Positions 31,086 through 41,938 of a stretch of DNA of 64,000 nucleotides are shown in pieces; within the stretch, counting starts at the first letter, position 1, and the number at the start of each line of letters is the position of its first letter. The DNA comes from Carposina sasakii (Eukaryota > Arthropoda > Insecta > Lepidoptera > Carposinidae): NCBI GenBank assembly GCA_014607495.2, contig CP053172.1, forward strand, positions 4,478,888 through 4,542,887. Direction: 5' to 3'. The notes under the pieces are model-generated. The model made no database searches, had not been told where the DNA came from, and saw nothing but the letters and a program-made list of their open reading frames with translations. The position numbers and the translations under genes are program-made.

Positions 31086-33046
31086 TCATCATCCTCATAT
31101 TGGTGATAACCGTTGTATATGGAAACGAAGCAATAAATGTAGATAATGTAGATTCTTATAATATAACTAAGATAGATAAAGGAGGTATATATTTTGAACA
31201 TTTAGGTAAGATTAATCATTATGATAGTGAGTGGACTCTAGTAAGTTATTTAGATATTTCAGAAATACACCGTAAAATTGATCTTATTGATAACACATAT
31301 AGAAAAACGAAAGAAATATGCAGTCATAAAAAGTTTAACGATTTTTCTCTTTGCAATACATCACTTATTGTCCTTGAACAAATAATTCCCCAATTATATA
31401 ACCAAGAAAACGTTCTTAAAGAATTGATAGGTAAAAATAACAATGTCCGTAGAGTAAAACGATCATATATTGATGGAGTAGGCAAACTGTTAAAAGTTTT
31501 CTTCGGAACTTTAGATACAGAAGATGCACAACGTTATGATGACGCAATAGGAAATTTAGATTCTAATGAACATCAGTTATTGAAATTGTTAAAGACTCAA
31601 ACTAATGTGATAAAGACAACTATTTCTAATTTTAATAGCACAATTACTGATCTAAGCATTCATGAGAAAATTTTTCTCATATATATTCTTACTAATTGTA
31701 CTAAAGATGTAAATAAAATTTTATTTAATATAAACCTAAAGCAGGACATTGATGAACACATGTCTCTTTTGACATTGATGACTTCAGAAATTAACAATGA
31801 AATTTCTACTATTATTAATGTAATATTATTTGCAAAGAATAATGTTTTACATCCATTAATCATTACTCCAGAACAATATATTGCAGAACTTAAGAAAACC
31901 GTGCCATATTTGCCATTACAAACCAAATATCCTTTAAGTCTTACTGTATATGATGCAGCAGAATTATTGTCACTAATTAATCTTGTTTCGTATTATATGA
32001 ACAATAAACTAGTTTTTGTTATTAGAACACCACTTATTACGCAAACTAATTATGAAATATATAATATTGTACCTGTACCAATTAGAAATAAGGATAACAC
32101 ATTTATTTTTATTTTACCAAAGGAAAAATATTTTTTGATATCGAATAATAAGTTACATTACACTTATATTAATGATTTTAATAATTGCAAAAAATTATCT
32201 AATAATTATATTTGTAGATTATATTCACCATTATACTCCACAAATAGTAACCCAACATGTGAAACACAGTTAATGTTTGGAAAATCAAACATTCCGAGTG
32301 AATGCGATACTAGAATTGCTTACATAGTTAATGAACAATGGTACAAAATGTATAGTGAAAATAATTGGTTATATGTAATTCCTAATAGAGTAATTGCGAC
32401 ACTTAGTTGTAAGAATAAAGAACCTTTTGACTTTGATTTAGTTGATACTGGTATATTATCCATTAAAGATAGTTGTAAATTATATACTGTCAATATTGTT
32501 CTTCAAACCGAAACTAAAGGACTTATAAGCGAATATAGTTCATTTTTACCTAAAATAGATATTATTAATGATGATTGTTGTAAGAAAATAAAAGATAAAA
32601 ATATTTCTCAATTAGAATTCATATCATTAAAGTCACACGAAAAGTTAAATTTAGAAGAATTAAATTTAGTTAGTCACAAAATTAATAAAGTTGAAGAGAT
32701 GATATCAAATTTAGAACAAAAACCTGTTTATGATAGAATTGTAAATAATGTTTATTTTATATACACTGTCTTAAGTATTTTAAAAATTGTTGGATTTTAT
32801 TTAATATATCGCATAGGAAAATACCTTTATAAACGTAAATTTCTTTGTACACATCAAAATAGACTGTTAGCTTTAGAAGACTCACAGAGATGCTGTTCTA
32901 GAGTTACAAATTGTATAACATTTAAACTGAACAATAACCCAAGAGATGATGTAGAATTAGAAGAAATACCGAGTAATAGTAATAATGAAACCGTAACTAC
33001 TCCTTTACGAAGAAGTAACAGAATTGCTCAATTAAAAATAAATTAA
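31082..33046 (+). CDS. env: envelope glycoprotein, F-protein-like
   Basis: 654 codons, uninterrupted. Residues 1-14 are a hydrophobic signal peptide. A furin-type site RRVKR at 123-127 is followed by SYIDGVGKLLKVFFGTLDTE, which resembles the fusion peptide and F2/F1 junction of baculovirus F proteins and errantivirus Env. The surface part has many potential N-glycosylation sites and cysteines. One transmembrane segment lies at about 557-580 (FIYTVLSILKIVGFYLIYRI), followed by a roughly 75-residue tail. The ATG overlaps the pol terminator. All features expected of a membrane-fusion Env are present; activity is not demonstrated. Confidence 0.92.
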   Translation: MIIILILVITVVYGNEAINVDNVDSYNITKIDKGGIYFEHLGKINHYDSEWTLVSYLDISEIHRKIDLIDNTYRKTKEICSHKKFNDFSLCNTSLIVLEQIIPQLYNQENVLKELIGKNNNVRRVKRSYIDGVGKLLKVFFGTLDTEDAQRYDDAIGNLDSNEHQLLKLLKTQTNVIKTTISNFNSTITDLSIHEKIFLIYILTNCTKDVNKILFNINLKQDIDEHMSLLTLMTSEINNEISTIINVILFAKNNVLHPLIITPEQYIAELKKTVPYLPLQTKYPLSLTVYDAAELLSLINLVSYYMNNKLVFVIRTPLITQTNYEIYNIVPVPIRNKDNTFIFILPKEKYFLISNNKLHYTYINDFNNCKKLSNNYICRLYSPLYSTNSNPTCETQLMFGKSNIPSECDTRIAYIVNEQWYKMYSENNWLYVIPNRVIATLSCKNKEPFDFDLVDTGILSIKDSCKLYTVNIVLQTETKGLISEYSSFLPKIDIINDDCCKKIKDKNISQLEFISLKSHEKLNLEELNLVSHKINKVEEMISNLEQKPVYDRIVNNVYFIYTVLSILKIVGFYLIYRIGKYLYKRKFLCTHQNRLLALEDSQRCCSRVTNCITFKLNNNPRDDVELEEIPSNSNNETVTTPLRRSNRIAQLKIN

Positions 33047-33284
33047 TTGTTTAAATGTTATTATATTTTCATAATGATGTATCTTGTTATTTGAATTAAG
33101 TTTTGCCGACTATGAAAATTAATGTTTCAATTTTAAATTTAAATGTATTCGTGTAGGATAGATAATTAAAATAAAAATAATAATTGTATTATGATTAAGT
33201 AATTTAGAAATGATTAAGTAATTTAGAAATGATTAAGTAGTAGTTATTGTATTAGTTATAAATAAAAACTGTGTTTTTATTCTT

Positions 33285-33297
33285 AAAGGGGGAGGAA
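33285..33297 (+). promoter_or_regulatory. polypurine tract
   Basis: AAAGGGGGAGGAA abuts the 3' LTR, the primer for plus-strand DNA synthesis. Confidence 0.9.
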
Positions 33298-33652
33298 TGT
33301 AATGTACCCTAATAGTGTTTAACTTTCTCACTAAGATAATTTGTTTACATGATAATTAGTAATTATTGTTTATGAACAAAGGTCGTGGTAAAATTCTCGA
33401 AATATGTCTATTTGTTAATGATAGATATCAGAATAGTTTAAATACTCCTTCCTGGACCATTAGAGCCAGTTGACTTCCAACCTTCGGCGAGAGTAGTTAC
33501 TCTGAGATAACAGTGCGCTATAAGTCCTCCGAAATAAGCAAGTTTGTACATGTAAGTGTAATAAATAAGTTGCTTATATTAAAAACTGTGTCACCATAAA
33601 CTGTCTTGTGTGTTTCGTTGAAAAACTCCCCTTCTGCACGCCGCACATTACA
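33298..33652 (+). repeat. 3' LTR
   Basis: 355 bp, identical by eye to the 5' LTR. The AATAAA at 33560-33565 is the likely poly(A) signal of the element's transcript. Confidence 0.95.
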
Positions 33653-33667
33653 CATTGAGTTGTTAAT

Positions 33668-33780
33668 TGACCCGGTGGCTTAGTGGTTATAGCGGCTGGC
33701 ACGGTTGGCAGCGGTGGTGGGTTCGACTCGCACTCGGGTGAAGAATTTTTTCCATTTTCTTTATTAATAATTTTATAACA
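33668..33780 (+). repeat. SINE-2 fragment
   Basis: GACCCGGTGGCTTAGTGG and GGGTTCGACTCGCACTCGGG in plus orientation, ending in TTATTAATAATTTTATAA. It starts 16 bp after the 3' LTR. Confidence 0.65.
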
Positions 33781-33932
33781 TTGAGTTGTATTAGTTAATA
33801 CAGGATGAACAGTTAATAAATACACCATATTTAACCGCGGAAGGAAAAATACAAAAATAATACGAGTAAGCTAATACTTACATAGTAATTTTTCTATCGA
33901 TAGTAAAGCCGGTAATGGCCTAGTTTTGTACA

Positions 33933-34320
33933 TACAGGATGTTTTTTTGTGGCCACCTTTAACGAAGGGTACGTACTCTATACATGAAATAAAGTAAGTT
34001 TATGCCAAAAAAAATGCTGGGAAAAAAAAAATCTTTTTTTGAAAAAAAATTTTTAATTCCTTGATCGTGCGAAATTTATAGTGTCCAGTGTTTATGTTAG
34101 TTTTTTTATAGACAGATATTAATTATTTTTCGTGAAAAAATCCTGCTACGCGCGTCTATGTGCATTTATGCAGAAAAACGCAGTCTATTTACTCAACTTT
34201 GGACCCTAATATTTTGGAAACCAGACACTTCCCAGGTATGCTTCCATGGAGAAAAATGATCGTGATGATGAGGAGATTCCGTAGTTTTCGGGAACGTTGA
34301 CGACCAAAAATCATCCTGTA
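33933..34320 (+). repeat. MITE-B copy 3
   Basis: TACAGGATGTTTTTTTGTGG to AAAAATCATCCTGTA, full length, with an A/T-homopolymer core near 34030. Confidence 0.8.
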
Positions 34321-34493
34321 TAATAAATCCCAACTAATATTATTAAAGCGCAAGTATGTTTGTTCGTATGTTTGTTTGTAACCTCTTCACGCTTTATTTA
34401 CTAAATCATTCTTCCTCAAATTTTGCATACATACATACATAATTGGGAGTACGAAGAAGGGCATTAAGCTACATTTTGTAAAATTAATAATAC

Positions 34494-34576
34494 ATAAATA
34501 AATGGAAAAAATTCCTCACCCGGGTGGGAATCGAACCCGCGACCTCTGCATTCTGTGCCAGCGCTCTTACCATTAA
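34494..34576 (-). repeat. SINE-2 fragment
   Basis: Carries CACCCGGGTGGGAATCGAAC and the anticodon-arm-like middle only. The rest is missing. Confidence 0.55.
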
Positions 34577-34633
34577 GCTACATTTTGTAGTCCACACTGA
34601 CGAAGTGTTACAAAAAAAAACTACAAATTAGTG

Positions 34634-34862
34634 ATTATCTTTTGACACGAAACTAGGGTAGGTAAAAAGAAACAACTTTCACTATGGGACCTACTCCGAA
34701 ATATTGAAAAAAAAATCGGCTGTTCTATACAATCTCGAATAATTACTGCACTGAAATGTATGGAACAGTTAATTTTTTTTTTTCAATATTTCGGAGTTGG
34801 TCCCATAGTAAAATGTTGTTTCTTTTTACCTACTTAGTTTCGTGTCAAAAGATAGATAATCA
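34634..34862. mobile_element. 229-bp inverted-repeat element
   Basis: ATTATCTTTTGACACGAAAC and its counterpart GTTTCGTGTCAAAAGATAGA, then GTAAAAAGAAACAAC and GTTGTTTCTTTTTAC, give arms of about 100 bp with mismatches. Confidence 0.7.
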
Positions 34863-34864
34863 TA

Positions 34865-35858
34865 AATTTTAAATAGACCATATACATGTGGGACCGGGTT
34901 ATGAGTAAACGAAGAATATTTAGTTCTCAAACTTTTATTTCCAAAAAAAACCAAAACTTTACACTGCTCGTTCTATCGCTAATCGCCATCTTATATTTTT
35001 ACTTTTTTAAAAACCTATCAACCAAACAACATTCATTCTCATACAGCCAAAACTCATTTTGAATTGCCACATACATATAATTCCCGCCAAAAAATCCGCC
35101 AATCCTGCAGCGATGTTCAAACTGTTCCAATTCCAAATATGTAACCGCATTCCAACGGTCGCTCTCAGATCGCGGAGTCAAGGTCAGAGAACAAGGCTTG
35201 TATGGGTTTAAATTTAAATATGGAATCACACATTAGACACGTTCCATTGTCGTTACGATAAGCCGGTTGTGTTAGCGGCCAGTGCGATTTTTTTTTCTTT
35301 TTTTGCTTGAATCCTTTTTTGTTGATTACATCATGAGTTGATGTGACTATTGTTCAGAAATAATAACGGACGAATGGTTTTTGTTTCAAACGTTATTTTT
35401 AAACGTATGGTAGTTTTAAGCTTACGCTACGAGTACATGATAAGCGTTTCGTCTCTAAATACCAGAAACTCAAGAATTCTTTACTAATATACATTACGCA
35501 ACTCTTTCGTTCGTATATGTGGCTTTCATGCCAAAAATATTGAACTGATTTAGATGAAATTTGGTACACATGTAGTCTAGATCCTGCTACAGGCAAAAAA
35601 AGGGTTCTCAGGGTTGAAAATATATAAAAAATCTATTGACCTACCTAATGTGTGAAGTTTGTTGTTATTTACATATATACTGTATTGCCAAAATGAGGAA
35701 ACCAGATCACGAAGGAGATCTTACACGTTTAGCATAGTAGGGCAGATGTTAAGAATCAGTAACAAGTTGCTACCTCATCGCCTGAGGTTACGTCCCTATC
35801 CATACCATATGTCATATGTCATACAATATGACGCTACAAAATGAGATATAAGTAGATA
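34865..35858. other. intergenic, nothing recognised
   Basis: No identifiable gene. A 76-codon minus-strand ORF (34999-35229) with an aromatic-rich, non-repetitive sequence was seen but has no recognisable domain and no splice context. Confidence 0.4.
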
Positions 35859-36233
35859 TACAGGATGATTTTTGGTCGTCAACGTTCCCGAAAACTACGG
35901 AATCTCCTCATCATCACGATCATTTTTCTCCATGGAAGCATACCTGGGAAGTGTCTGGTTTCCAAAATATTAGGGTCCAAAGTTGAGTAAATAGACTGCG
36001 TTTTTCTGCATGAATGCACATAGACGCGCGTAGCAGGATTTTTTCACGAAAAATAATTAATATCTGTCTATAAAAAAACTAACATAAACACTAGACACTA
36101 TAAATTTCGCACGATCAAGGAATTTAAAATTTAAAAAAAAAATCCCAGCATTTTTTTTTGGCATAAACTTACTTTATTTCATGTATAGAATACGTACCCT
36201 TCGTTAAAGGTGGCCACAAAAAAACATCCGGTA
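35859..36233 (-). repeat. MITE-B copy 4
   Basis: Reverse orientation: TACAGGATGATTTTTGGTCG to GTGGCCACAAAAAAACATCC. Confidence 0.8.
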
Positions 36234-37290
36234 TAGATATATTGTGATTTGTCTTTGTCGGTGTAAGTAGTTCTTAAGTTATTTTATTTTTTTATTAATG
36301 TTATTCGTTTCTTATTGTACGGCCCTAAGCTTTTCTCCAGTAATTGGGTTAACTGGTAGAAAATGCTATATTGCATTAAGTTCGCCCATGTACGAAATTT
36401 TTTGGTGTGTACAATAAAGTGTTTTATTATTATTATAAAGGAACTTGTAATACCTATGTAGATCACTTTTTGATCAGAAGAAATTACCTAAGTTAAAAAA
36501 AAAACCATTACACCTACTTCAAGTTCAGAAAATACTCTTCACATGAAATTATCAACATTTTTAGATTTTAACAAGATAACGCGTGACGTCTTCGAACTCG
36601 CAACCTACTTACGTCTTTATCTTTAGACGACACTTAAGTCATTCATAATGCACTGCAATAACCGAAATGCAATAACTTTTATAATAAATAACTATGTATA
36701 ACAAATCCATAATTTTTCTAACTTTCCAAATCATCATCATCATAAAATCATTAAAAAATCTGGCTGTATAAACGCAGTTCCCTTGCCTTTGCTACGATAA
36801 ACAAACGAAAAAAAAAGTGCTGGTATTATATCTCGCGAAATTTCGCTCATAAAGTCAACTGGTATGCAAATGATTTTGGTTACCGAATGTACTAAGTAAG
36901 TACACTAACAATGAAATATCCTAAAAGGCCAAAAACGCATCAAAAAACCAAATCACACAGACCACCAAAAAAGCCGGTTAAAAACAACACTAGCGCTCAC
37001 AAATTCAAACACTGCAATCCAAGGTAGTACTAGCACACCATAAGTTCGCATATAGTTCGCGAACAGTACGTAGCGACGGGCAGACGATCGCGGGGTGACT
37101 GAAGTGTGACGCGTATGCCCATGTATGGCTGGTTTCCGTCACGATGCGATACCGATTTTAGGGTTACGCGGGGAAATGTGTGGACTATTCTGTTTTGTCT
37201 GTCTATAACGCAGACGAGCTACGAGGCTCTTAAAATATCACATTGATACACGCCCCATATAGGAAACTAGACAGAAATGTTACTCATAAG
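36234..37290. other. intergenic; GC-rich patch at 37035-37170
   Basis: Mostly AT-rich with no gene. The patch at 37035-37170 is CpG-rich (TTCGCGAACAGTACGTAGCG, GATCGCGGGGTGACTGAAG). On the minus strand it contains CTTCAGTCA, matching the arthropod TCAGT initiator, so it may be a promoter or first exon for the minus-strand karst gene. No coding or splice evidence. Confidence 0.3.
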
Positions 37291-37823
37291 ATATGTCATC
37301 ATCATCATCATCATTTTCAGGCTTGAGAAATCCACTGCTGAACATAGGCCTCCCCCAAGAACCTCCATAAGAGATGTAATGTTACCCTATTTAGCAAATA
37401 AACATTTGATTTGATGCAAAGCCTTTACGCGTGAGATTGCACAGTAAATCTGCCGATGAATCTACAATTTTAGGGTAAATTTTTCTTATGTATAATTTAC
37501 ATCCTCTTCCTCTTAGTCATGTTCAGAGTACGGAGAAGGGCATATGCAACATCCACGCGGCAAAGTCGCGGACAACAGCTAGTATTATACAGGGTGTTTT
37601 TTTGTGGCCACCTTTAACGAAGGGTACGTACTCTATACATGAAATAAAGTAAGTTTATGCCAAAAATAATACTGGGAAAAAAAATTTTTTTTTTTGAAAA
37701 AAAATTTTTAATTCCTTGATCGTGCGAAATTTATAGTGTCTAGTGTTTATGTTAGTTTTTTTATAGACAGATATTAATTATTTTTCGTGAAAAAATCCTG
37801 CTACGCGCGTCTATGTGCATTTA

Positions 37824-39119
37824 CGAGGGCTGTTTGATAAGTCCTTTTAAAAACTATTTGTAAAACCTTTTTTCTGGTAAATGGCGTTAACACTGGCAGG
37901 CACAATCTTTCAAATGAAGACTGTCAAAAATTCAGCAAAAAAAAAACAAGTTTTTGTCAGTATAACCATTGTTTAACTGTGATCACTCGTAAATATTCAA
38001 CAACTATGGAAAAAACTGAATTTCGTGCCGTTATAAAACATTTTTTTATGAAGGGTTGCAGTGCTGCCACAATAAAAACTGAACTTGATTCTGTTCATGG
38101 CACTAACGCACCAACGTTGCAGACTGTTTATAACTGGATAAATGATTTTAAACGTGGTCGGTCAAGCACATCTGATGCTCCACGCTCTGGTCGCCCAATC
38201 GAAGTCACTACTGAGGATGTTGTTGAAGAAGTCCATAATATTGTACTCGACGACCGCCGAGTGAAGGTGCGTGAAATAGCTGAGAACACAGGCATCTCCA
38301 CTGAGCGAGTACATAAAATCCTGCATGAAGATTTGGGTATGACAAAGCTGTCTGCACGATGGGTGCCATGTTTGTTGACAATCGAACAAAAACACGAAAG
38401 AAAGCGAATTTCAAAACTGTGTTTGGATATGATGAAGCGTAATCCTCGGAATTTTTTGAGTCGATTTGTCACTGTGGACGAAACTTGGGTCCATCATTAT
38501 ACACCTGAATCAAAACAGCAATCAAAACAATGGATGGCGACTGGTGAACGTGCCCCAAAGAAGGCCAAGACTGTTTTGTCGGCTGGAAAGGTCATGGCGA
38601 CAGTCTTCTGGGATGGCGAAGGAATCATTATGATTGATTACTTGGAAAAGGGAAAGACTATCGCTGGCCGTTATTACGCAGAGTTATTGGACCGTTTTAA
38701 TGTCGAATTGTTGGAAAAACGACCAAAATTGTCCCCCAAGAAAGTCCTCTTACATCAAGACAATGCCCCAGTGCACACGTCAACTATTGCAATGGCCAAA
38801 ATCCACGAGTTAGGCTTCGAACTGGTTCCGCATGCTCCGTATTCGCCGGATCTAGCTCCGTGCGATTATTACCTATTCCCAAATCTGAAAAGATGGCTTG
38901 GAGGGCAAAAATTTTTGACAAATGAGGACTGCATCGCTGGTGTAAACGCCTATTTTGAAGACCTCGACAAAACGTATTTTTTGGAGGGGATAAAAAAATT
39001 GGAAACTCGCTGGAACAAGTGTTTGGCCCTCAAAGGAGACTATGTTGAGAAATAAATGTAAATTGTTTAAAAAAAATAAAAAAAATTACTTTTTAAAACG
39101 ACTTATCAAACAGCCCTCG
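37824..39119 (+). mobile_element. mariner element, apparently intact
   Basis: 1296 bp with terminal inverted repeats of about 30 bp, beginning CGAGGGCTGTTTGATAAGTC at each end and differing at one position in the first 30. A TA duplication lies at 37822-37823 and 39120-39121. It carries a single uninterrupted transposase frame. Confidence 0.95.
38006..39055 (+). CDS. mariner transposase
   Basis: 349 residues if translation starts at MEKTEF (38006). The frame is open nine codons further up (37979), but the family normally starts near this Met. The N-terminal half has helix-turn-helix DNA-binding segments (TLQTVYNWINDFKRGRSS, VKVREIAENTGISTERVHKI). The catalytic domain shows D,D34D: VDETWVHH, LHQDNAPVHTS and YSPDLAPCDYYLFPNLK, the third Asp being the one before YYLF. 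WVPCLL replaces the usual WVPHEL linker. It catalyses cut-and-paste at TA sites. No stop or frameshift was seen. Confidence 0.95.
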   Translation: MEKTEFRAVIKHFFMKGCSAATIKTELDSVHGTNAPTLQTVYNWINDFKRGRSSTSDAPRSGRPIEVTTEDVVEEVHNIVLDDRRVKVREIAENTGISTERVHKILHEDLGMTKLSARWVPCLLTIEQKHERKRISKLCLDMMKRNPRNFLSRFVTVDETWVHHYTPESKQQSKQWMATGERAPKKAKTVLSAGKVMATVFWDGEGIIMIDYLEKGKTIAGRYYAELLDRFNVELLEKRPKLSPKKVLLHQDNAPVHTSTIAMAKIHELGFELVPHAPYSPDLAPCDYYLFPNLKRWLGGQKFLTNEDCIAGVNAYFEDLDKTYFLEGIKKLETRWNKCLALKGDYVEK

Positions 39120-39564
39120 TATGCAGAAAAACGCAGTCTATTTACTCAACTTTGGACCCTAATATTTTGGAAACCAGACACTTCCCAGGTATGCTTCCAT
39201 GGAGAAAAATGATCGTGATGATGAGGAGATTCCGTAGTTTTCGGGAACGTTGACGACCAAAAATCATCCTGTATATACCTGTTTCTGTTATAATGATACT
39301 GAATTTCAGTAGGTCCAGAGAAGGTTAAATGCGTTTGCTAACTACGGAACCCTCTGTCGCGCGAGGCCCGACACGCACTTGGCAACTTTTTAAGTACTTA
39401 CTAAAAATAGAGGAGTAGATAATAACTTCATTGTTATTTTGCAATTTCATTTGGTACTAAGTAAATAAATTTTCTAATATCATAAGATACTTATCTACTT
39501 AGTATGAAAAGGACAATTTTTCTTACTTTTTTTCAAAAAATTATCTAGTCTAATTAATTACTTC

Positions 39565-39755
39565 TGTCAGTAGAGGGACAAGAGGGTCTTGTGGTTTAGA
39601 GGCGATGGGCTGACCACCTGTCACTACTAACCGAACTTGTACATCTCAACTATACCCTCAAAATTGGTCAGAAGTGGCACCATGTGGTCCTATAGGCCCT
39701 TGGTGCTCTGCCTACCCCGCAAGGGATAAAGGCGTGATTATATGTATGTATGTAT
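39565..39755 (+). repeat. R6 dispersed repeat, partial
   Basis: GTCAGTAGAGGGACAAGAGG, GGCTGACCACCTGTCACTAC and GGGATAAAGGCGTGATTATA, ending in GTAT tetramers. Confidence 0.65.
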
Positions 39756-39884
39756 GTAATTAATTGCTGAAAAGGTTAACATTTCAGTGATTTAAGTACA
39801 CAAGGCTATGTTTTGTAACTACAGGATCATAAAGTAATGTAAATAATCAATGACTAGATGCTCGACTCGTAAATAGGTACACCT

Positions 39885-40180
39885 CTTATTAATAAAAATC
39901 TTATAAATATGTTTTTAAGAAATGAAAAAATTCTTCACCCGAGTGGGACCTCTCGCATTCCGTGCAGAGCACCAACTGAGCTACCGGGTCAATTACTCGG
40001 ATGACGAATTTGACCATCTCTTTTAAACTTTTTATTCTTACATTACGTTTTTGGCAACGTTATTTTTTCATCCCGATAGCTATACACTAGCCAAATCTCA
40101 GTAAACAAAGCTGAATCCCTCAGCACAATGTTTAATGATGAAACGATCAACCACATCCCAGCGGATTATATTATGGAGAG
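39885..40180 (-). repeat. SINE-2 copy
   Basis: Decayed tRNA-like head (CACCCGAGTGGGACCTCTCG, CAACTGAGCTACCGGGTC) plus the body GATGACGAATTTGACCATCT and CAAAGCTGAATCCCTCAGCA. Confidence 0.65.
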
Positions 40181-40469
40181 GTATCTTAAATTTATATAAA
40201 ATTTGATAATATATAATAAAACTATGTTTTTAAGAAATGAAAATAATAAATTATATAATCTAGTCAAATTAGACCAAGCCTATTCCCATTTCAAACTTAA
40301 TATACCACAAAGATACACAAGATACCCATACAAAACAGTAAAGGAGTAAAGATACTCCATCTCTACCCCAGGTTTAACAATAGGAATACGGTCTAAAAGT
40401 CCCCAAAATGTCCTAAGCTATAAATAAATCGCAGCGTGTGGTACGCACGTGTGTACAAACAAAATGGTT

Positions 40470-40571
40470 CTCAAACGGTGAGCGTGGCCCCACCGATAAG
40501 CCTCACTTTGTGATGCGAAACCCCCCCACACAAAGTGAGGCTTATCGGTGGGGCCACGCTAACCGTTTGAG
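40470..40571. repeat. 102-bp hairpin
   Basis: Arms of about 43 bp (GTGGCCCCACCGATAAGCCT and AGGCTTATCGGTGGGGCCAC) are complementary almost base for base around a GATGCGAAACCCCCC loop. The outer ends are CTCAAACGGT and ACCGTTTGAG. Likely a small foldback MITE. Confidence 0.8.
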
Positions 40572-40579
40572 TGCCCATT

Positions 40580-41930
40580 CCGCCGAAAAGCATAAGGTGG
40601 TGTAACAAAGTAATAATATGCATTTAGTAATGTTTGTGAGGACGTATGTATGTATGTATGTATATTCGTTACCCTTCCACGCAAGAACTACTGAAACTTG
40701 CCAAGTATAATAGGCTATGAAGTACACGCTATTAATAATGAGAAATTAATCAACCAGAAAGATTAGTACTACACAAATTGACAGTTTTTAAAATTATCTC
40801 CGTTGTTTTGCCAGTTATCGACAGTTGAATTGCAATTTAAAAAATTGGCGGTTAGTCAGTGCGACGCGATGAATCAGTTAACCTCCGTAGAAATTTCAAA
40901 GGTGACAAAAAAGTCATTCCAAAAAAATCTAGGTATGTACCTTGAACTAAAATTATTGCTCATTGCAAACACTCATTATGTCACGTTCAAGCCACGATAG
41001 CGGCGGTGACACAATATTTTTACGACTGTTTTAATTACAACAAATGCCATAAAATGCTTAATACTTCAAAAACTACCATACGTACAGAAGAACAGTGCTC
41101 AAAAATATCTGGAAGATTAGACAAAGTAATACCTACCTACATCTCTAAATATCTCGATCGCATTAACAGAGGCTTAGTCAAACTCAAAACGCTAAAAACC
41201 AATAGGAAGCCATATTACCAGCAGAAGGAGAGTTATGTTTTTCGAGTGTGTTGAGCTGATTGTGGATGTGGAATGAAGTAGGCCGCTGATAGATTTAAGG
41301 TTGTATATTATTTTAAACTAGGATTTACAATAGTAAAAAATGTCTATCCGCCAACTGTGTCTGACGAACGGTGAGTGATCGGTAGTGTTCGGCGAGGGCC
41401 CGGTTGTACTCCATCCCCCGCGCCCCACAGATCTTGGTGATGGTGGTTAACAGAGTGTATGTTAGTAAGTACGAATATTTCTTTGGCACGCTCGAGGGCC
41501 TGGCTTGTCGCATTTGAGTTCGAGAGGTGTCATAGTCGTGAGAGTGGCACTGGGTCCAAATTTTTACGCAGTCGAATTTTTTCATTAAATACATGAGGCT
41601 ATTTACCCGCTTTCGTCACATCAGAGCAAACAGCTATTGGTGGGACAACGAACAATGAACTTCAATACCAAAAAATATGTTATCTAAGTACCCTGTGCAA
41701 TATTTTTTCGGTTAAACTTTGAGAATCAATGGCCTAATAGCAGTAGCCACATCTGGCGACGACCGTCGGAAATCGCATTGTTTGACTCATCTTATCTCTG
41801 GTTCCTATTTTAACAACCTGCTTGTTATTACTTTATGCAAAAATGCGTATTTAGGCACACATGCACCAAATGCGTAACGCTCGTATTCAGGTAACCCTTG
41901 AGAAGCAGTAACAGTAAACATTATCTTTTT
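40580..41930. other. intergenic, nothing recognised
   Basis: Several ORFs of 60-90 codons (40803-41000, 41006-41254 plus, 41325-41594 minus) have no recognisable domain or splice context. No repeat module was identified. Confidence 0.35.
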
Positions 41931-41938
41931 TTTTTTTT

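Larger units (their letters stand above)
25420..33652 (+). mobile_element. complete env-carrying Ty3/gypsy LTR retrotransposon (insect endogenous retrovirus)
   Basis: An 8233-bp element bounded by 355-bp LTRs that look identical throughout, each starting TGTAATGT and ending ACATTACA. CATT precedes it (25416-25419) and follows it (33653-33656), a 4-bp target duplication. Order: LTR, primer site, leader, gag-pol in one frame, env, polypurine tract, LTR. The order protease, RT, RNase H, integrase marks Metaviridae (Ty3/gypsy), and the env resembles the F-like envelopes of errantiviruses and baculoviruses. Identical LTRs imply a recent insertion. The one visible lesion is an in-frame TGA at 30840. 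Confidence 0.95.
37588..39273 (+). repeat. MITE-B copy 5, split by a mariner
   Basis: TACAGGGTGTTTTTTTGTGG at the left and AAAAATCATCCTGTA at the right. The shared motif TGCATTTATGCAG is cut at its TA by the mariner at 37824-39119. Confidence 0.9.

Noticed and set aside
31082..33046. Baculovirus F gene integrated in the host genome
   Set aside because: The gene lies inside LTR-bounded gag-pol-env order and overlaps pol, so it belongs to the retroelement.
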